NCBI GenBank assembly: GCA_026415035.1
Contig: JAOAHX010000007.1
Span: 61,769-125,768, forward strand
DNA from: Thermodesulfobacteriota bacterium
GTDB lineage: Bacteria > Desulfobacterota > BSN033 > UBA1163
Length of the DNA stretch: 64,000 nt
Direction: 5' to 3'
A program made the position numbers and the translations under genes. Shown here in pieces: positions 60,828-64,000 of this stretch; the first letter of the stretch is position 1; the number at the start of each line of letters is the position of its first letter. Below the pieces are notes generated by a model, which was not told where the DNA came from, ran no database searches, and saw only the letters and a list, made by a program, of their open reading frames with translations.

Positions 60828-62771
60828 ATGGAACGAAAAAGCCTTGTCGTCGATAATGACCCCATCATGTTGAAGTGGATGTCAAACTTTCTTGAAAACG
60901 AGGGATATCAGGTCGTCACCGGAGAGGATGGATTGGAGGCCCTCAATCTTCTGAAACATTACAAGCCGGATATCATCTTCGCCGACCTCATCATGCCCAA
61001 TATCGATGGAGAGAAACTCTGCCAGGTCATCCGGAGGGACCCGGGGTTGAAGGATGTCTTCCTGGTGGTCTTTTCCGCGGCAGCTCCGGAGGAGAACCTC
61101 CATCTTTACGACACCGGCGCAGATGTCTGTATCGCAAAGTCCTCCTTCGACAAGATGGCCAAACAGATTCGAAAAGCCCTCGAGGAATATCAAAGGAGGG
61201 CGCGTCATGCGGCCTCAAAGCCTCTGATCGATTTTGACGATGCCTTTCCCCGGCAGATCACCCGGGAGTTGCTCAACAGCCGGAAGCATTTCGAGCTGAT
61301 TCTCAGGAGCATGGAGGAGGGCATACTCGAGATCACACCTCAAGGCCAGATCATCTATAGTAATCCCTCGGCCCTCTCTCTGGTCGGGCTTCCAGAGGAG
61401 AGGCTCCTGGCTTCCAATTTCATCGAACTGTTTCAGGAAATGGACCGGGAGAAGATCAAGGGATATCTCTCCTCCCTTGAGACCAACGGGCGGAGAATCA
61501 AGATCGATCCTCCCCTCCCGTTGAACGGAAAACAGATCTCGCTGACCTTGCTCTCCATCCCGGATGAAGACAACCGGACCACCATTGTCCTTCTCAAAGA
61601 TGAAAGTGAGCGGAAGAAGATGGAGGCCCAGCTCCTACAGGCCCAGAAGATGGAGGCGATCGGGACGCTGGCAGGTGGAATCGCCCATGACTTCAACAAC
61701 CTCCTCATGGTGATCCAAGGGAATGTCTCGCTGATGCTCCTCGACACCGAACCCTCGCATCCCCATTACGAGATGCTCAAGGCGATTGAAAAGAAGGTTC
61801 AGAGCGGTTCGAAATTGACCTCCCAGCTCTTAGGATACGCCCGGAAAGGGCGTTACGAGGTCAAACCCCTTCTGTTGAACCCGTTGGTGAAGGAGACCGC
61901 GGAGACCTTTGGCCGGACCCGGAAGAATATCGTCCTCCATTTCGATCTCGATGAGGACCTCCATACGATAGAGGCCGATCCGGGACAGATCGAACAGGTA
62001 CTCATGAACCTGCTCGTCAATGCAGGGGATGCCATGCCCCATGGAGGGGAGCTATACCTGAAGACCCTCAATGTTACCCATCGAGAGATCCAGAGCGAAA
62101 TCTACGAAGCGGCCCCCGGCCACTATGTCCTCCTCTCCGTCAGGGATACGGGGATCGGCATGGATCAGAAGACCAAGGAGCGGATCTTCGACCCCTTTTT
62201 CACCACCAAAGGTCTGGGGAGGGGGACAGGGTTGGGTCTTGCTTCGGTGTACGGGATCGTCAAGGGGCACCAGGGATACATCAATGTTGAATCGGAATTG
62301 GGCAAAGGGTCAACCTTTTCCATCTTTCTCCCGGCTTCTGCCGAAAGGGTCGAGGCCCAGGTTTCGAAGGTCGAACAGATCGTCAAGGGCCAGGGGACGC
62401 TGCTCCTGGTAGACGATGAGGAGTATATCCTCGAGGTCGGAGAGAAGATTTTAAAGACCTTGGGGTATGACGTTCTGTTGGCGAACAACGGAGAAAAGGC
62501 CATCGAACTCTTCGAAGCCAACCGGGATCGGATCGACCTGGTCATCCTGGACCTCATCATGCCTTATAAGGGTGGACAAGAGACCTTTGACGAGATCAGG
62601 AGGATTAACCCGCGGGTGAAAATCCTCCTCTCCAGCGGTTACAGCATGGAGGGGCAGGCCGCGGAGATCATGAGAAAAGGATGCGAGGGGTTTATCCAGA
62701 AACCCTTCTCGATCCAAGAATTCTCCCAGAAGCTGAAGGAGATTTTGGATTCAAAACGGGGCAAGCCGTAG
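60828..62771 (+). CDS. Receiver-PAS-histidine kinase-receiver hybrid
   Basis: The 647 residues begin with a receiver (1-125, LVVDNDPIMLKWMSNFLENE, Asp in IIFADLIMPNIDG), followed by PAS (about 150-265, HFELILRSMEEGILEITPQG), phosphoacceptor GGIAHDFNNLLMVIQGNVSL, ATPase motifs LLVNAGDAMPHGG and RDTGIGMDQ, GTGLGLASVYGIVKGHQG, and a final receiver (Asp in LVILDLIMPYKGG). The N-terminal receiver can take phosphate from the HPt protein just upstream. It ends the kinase cluster. Confidence 0.93.
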   Translation: MERKSLVVDNDPIMLKWMSNFLENEGYQVVTGEDGLEALNLLKHYKPDIIFADLIMPNIDGEKLCQVIRRDPGLKDVFLVVFSAAAPEENLHLYDTGADVCIAKSSFDKMAKQIRKALEEYQRRARHAASKPLIDFDDAFPRQITRELLNSRKHFELILRSMEEGILEITPQGQIIYSNPSALSLVGLPEERLLASNFIELFQEMDREKIKGYLSSLETNGRRIKIDPPLPLNGKQISLTLLSIPDEDNRTTIVLLKDESERKKMEAQLLQAQKMEAIGTLAGGIAHDFNNLLMVIQGNVSLMLLDTEPSHPHYEMLKAIEKKVQSGSKLTSQLLGYARKGRYEVKPLLLNPLVKETAETFGRTRKNIVLHFDLDEDLHTIEADPGQIEQVLMNLLVNAGDAMPHGGELYLKTLNVTHREIQSEIYEAAPGHYVLLSVRDTGIGMDQKTKERIFDPFFTTKGLGRGTGLGLASVYGIVKGHQGYINVESELGKGSTFSIFLPASAERVEAQVSKVEQIVKGQGTLLLVDDEEYILEVGEKILKTLGYDVLLANNGEKAIELFEANRDRIDLVILDLIMPYKGGQETFDEIRRINPRVKILLSSGYSMEGQAAEIMRKGCEGFIQKPFSIQEFSQKLKEILDSKRGKP

Positions 62772-62826
62772 GTCTCGAGTTTTTAATAAAACTCCCTCCT
62801 CCCTTTTTCCCCGCATAACCCATCTT

Positions 62827-62853
62827 TAAGGTTTTTCCCTTTTCTGCCGAAAA
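62827..62853 (+). promoter_or_regulatory. Sigma-28 promoter of the cheW transcript
   Basis: TAAGGTTT (62827-62834), 11 bases, GCCGAAAA (62846-62853). Spacing is exact and each box departs from consensus by one or two bases. The following 110-base leader leads into the small Cys protein, cheW and the chemoreceptor. Confidence 0.75.
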
Positions 62854-62965
62854 GTCTATTGAACAGGTATTCTAGCCTTCCCCTTCTCTTCTTGAAGGAA
62901 GAAGGCCGGAGCTATCGGAAAATCCATCAAAACCGAAGAGGAAAGGGTTGAAGGAGGTGAGGGGG

Positions 62966-63175
62966 ATGGTGAAGAAGCACAGTTGCAGGTTCTTTCGGCA
63001 TGCCGAGGGGACCCACTTCGGTCTCGGCATCGGCTATTGCGACCTCGGGGTCATCTGGTCGATCTGTGATGGGGATGTGAAATTCTGCGAAACACCTCAG
63101 GAGATGATCCGGGTCTTCCGGAAGGATTGGGAAAGGAGGATGGAAAGGGCCATGGGGAACAGCCATCCGTGGTAA
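62966..63175 (+). CDS. Small cysteine-containing protein before cheW
   Basis: I do not recognise a named family. The 69 residues include four Cys (about 7, 24, 33 and 40) within CRFFRHAEGTHFGLGIGYCD and WSICDGDVKFCETPQ, a spacing that could bind metal. AGGAGG lies eight bases before ATG 62966. It is the first gene behind the sigma-28 promoter and 17 bases before cheW, so it is probably expressed with the chemotaxis genes. Confidence 0.68.
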   Translation: MVKKHSCRFFRHAEGTHFGLGIGYCDLGVIWSICDGDVKFCETPQEMIRVFRKDWERRMERAMGNSHPW

Positions 63176-63192
63176 AAGGAGAGAGAATTAAA

Positions 63193-63741
63193 ATGATTAA
63201 TGGGGCGGCAAAACAGGGGATGGGAAGTCCCAGAAAAGCTCAAGGGAGCGAGAAGATGGAGGTGAAGTCGATGGTGGGTCGGGAGGGGAAGTATTTGACC
63301 TTTTCGTTGGGTTCGGAGGAGTATGGGATTGGGATATTGAAGATCAAGGAGATTATTGGGGTGATGCCGATTACGCCGGTTCCCCGGACGCCTTCGTATG
63401 TGAAGGGAGTGATCAATCTTCGGGGGAAGGTCATTCCGGTGGTGAATTTGCGTTTGAAGTTTGGGATGGAGGAGGTGGGGTATACGGATCGGACGTGTAT
63501 TATTGTGGTGGAGGCGGGGGGTCAGGGGGGTTCGGCGTTGGTGGGGATTATCGTGGATTCGGTGTCGGAGGTATTGAACATTCGGGGTTCGGAGATTGAG
63601 GAGGCGCCTTCGTTTGGGGTGGGGTTGGAGGCGGGTTATATTTTGGGGATGGCGAAGATGAACGGAGGGGTGAAGATCCTTTTGGATATTGATAAGGTCC
63701 TTGGGGCCGAAGCACTCACTTCGGTGGAGCAGGCGGCATAG
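63193..63741 (+). CDS. cheW: Chemotaxis coupling protein CheW
   Basis: CheW links receptors to CheA. The 182 residues have a 30-residue N-terminal extension and then the CheW fold: YLTFSLGSEEYGIGILKIKE, ITPVPRTPSYVKGVINLRGK, VIPVVNLRLKFGM and ALVGIIVDSVSEVLNI. ATG 63193 has AGGAG upstream; a longer frame from 63127 overlaps the preceding gene. Between about 63260 and 63650 the codons end mainly in G or T, unlike every neighbour. A 6-bp hairpin follows (ATGCCG/CGGCAT, 63743-63763). Confidence 0.94.
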   Translation: MINGAAKQGMGSPRKAQGSEKMEVKSMVGREGKYLTFSLGSEEYGIGILKIKEIIGVMPITPVPRTPSYVKGVINLRGKVIPVVNLRLKFGMEEVGYTDRTCIIVVEAGGQGGSALVGIIVDSVSEVLNIRGSEIEEAPSFGVGLEAGYILGMAKMNGGVKILLDIDKVLGAEALTSVEQAA

Positions 63742-63789
63742 AATGCCGCAATTTGTCCGGCATCTGAAGGGGGGAAGGGGGTAAGAGAA

Positions 63790-64000
63790 ATGAAGTTAAC
63801 GCTCGGGAAAAAGATATTTTTAGGTTTCGGATTAGGGGTGGGTGCGTTGGTCATCATGAGTGTCTTGGCCTACACAGGTGCAAGGAGCATTTTATCAAAT
63901 GCCAAAGCCGTCATGGATTCCAGAGAAGTTGACCGGATCATCACCCAATCCGAAGTGGACCATCTGATCTGGGGCCGGAAAGTGGTCAATGCCGTCATCG
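63790..64000 (+). CDS. Methyl-accepting chemotaxis protein, N-terminal part
   Basis: The frame starts at ATG 63790 and runs off the window after 70 residues. It begins KLTLGKKIFLGFGLGVGALV, one membrane segment, and continues into a helical sensor region with EVDHLIWGRKVVNAV, a motif seen in four-helix-bundle receptor sensors. The signalling domain is outside the window, so the call rests on the N-terminus and on its place after cheW. Confidence 0.8.
   Translation, partial: MKLTLGKKIFLGFGLGVGALVIMSVLAYTGARSILSNAKAVMDSREVDRIITQSEVDHLIWGRKVVNAVI

Overview
The window reads as one long motility and chemotaxis locus from a GC-rich, Gram-negative, monoderm-unlike bacterium (it encodes both the P-ring FlgI and the lipoprotein L-ring FlgH). 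The gene set (FlbD/SwrD next to MotA-MotB, a DVU0524-like FlgM partner, FliW-CsrA, a DUF2802 protein after cheY, an FlhB C-terminal paralogue) points to a deltaproteobacterium-like lineage (Desulfobacterota and relatives). That assignment is inference from gene content, not a database match.

Layout. 1-1730: the tail of a serA-like gene, purA, then tRNA-Lys and tRNA-Glu with their own promoter and terminator. 1883-5452: a sigma-54 promoter, then fliK-flgD-flgE. 5654-18591: a second sigma-54 promoter, then fliL-M-N-O-P-Q-R, flhB, flhA, flhF, flhG, fliA, cheY, two accessory genes, a second FliK-like gene and an FlhB C-terminal paralogue. 18625-26860: a third sigma-54 promoter, then flgF-G-A-H-I-J-N-K-L, csrA and fliW, closed by a terminator. 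26924-27687 (minus strand): flgM and its partner gene behind an exact-consensus sigma-28 promoter. 27840-38324: a probable surface or flagellin glycosylation island of three very large TPR-containing proteins, preceded by both a sigma-54 and a sigma-28 site. 38322-42370: flagellin, flaG, fliD, fliS and a FliT/FlgN-like gene. 42385-44016: a two-component pair. 44027-45917 (minus strand): flbD, motA, motB. 45984-48370: cheA. 48448-52223: an alpha-glucan phosphorylase and an EAL-HDOD protein. 52450-62771: a fifth sigma-54 promoter and a dense set of hybrid kinases, an HDOD protein and a separate HPt protein. 62827-64000: a sigma-28 promoter, a small Cys-containing protein, cheW and the start of a chemoreceptor.

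How it works together. The structural genes sit behind sigma-54 (-24/-12) sites, while flagellin, cheA, the mot genes, flgM and cheW sit behind sigma-28 (FliA) sites. FliA and its antagonist FlgM are both in the window, so the late-gene checkpoint is encoded here. CsrA, FliW and a flagellin leader with a GGA hairpin loop suggest a second, translational checkpoint. No sigma-54 activator with an AAA+ domain is present, and flgBC and fliEFGHIJ are absent, so they must lie elsewhere.

The least ordinary part is 27.8-38.3 kb. It holds a nucleotidyltransferase-like/pseudokinase/TPR protein and a 1772-residue methyltransferase/WbsX/TPR/GT2/GT2/TPR protein whose base composition changes abruptly inside the WbsX domain, followed by a GT2-TPR protein, all directly upstream of flagellin.
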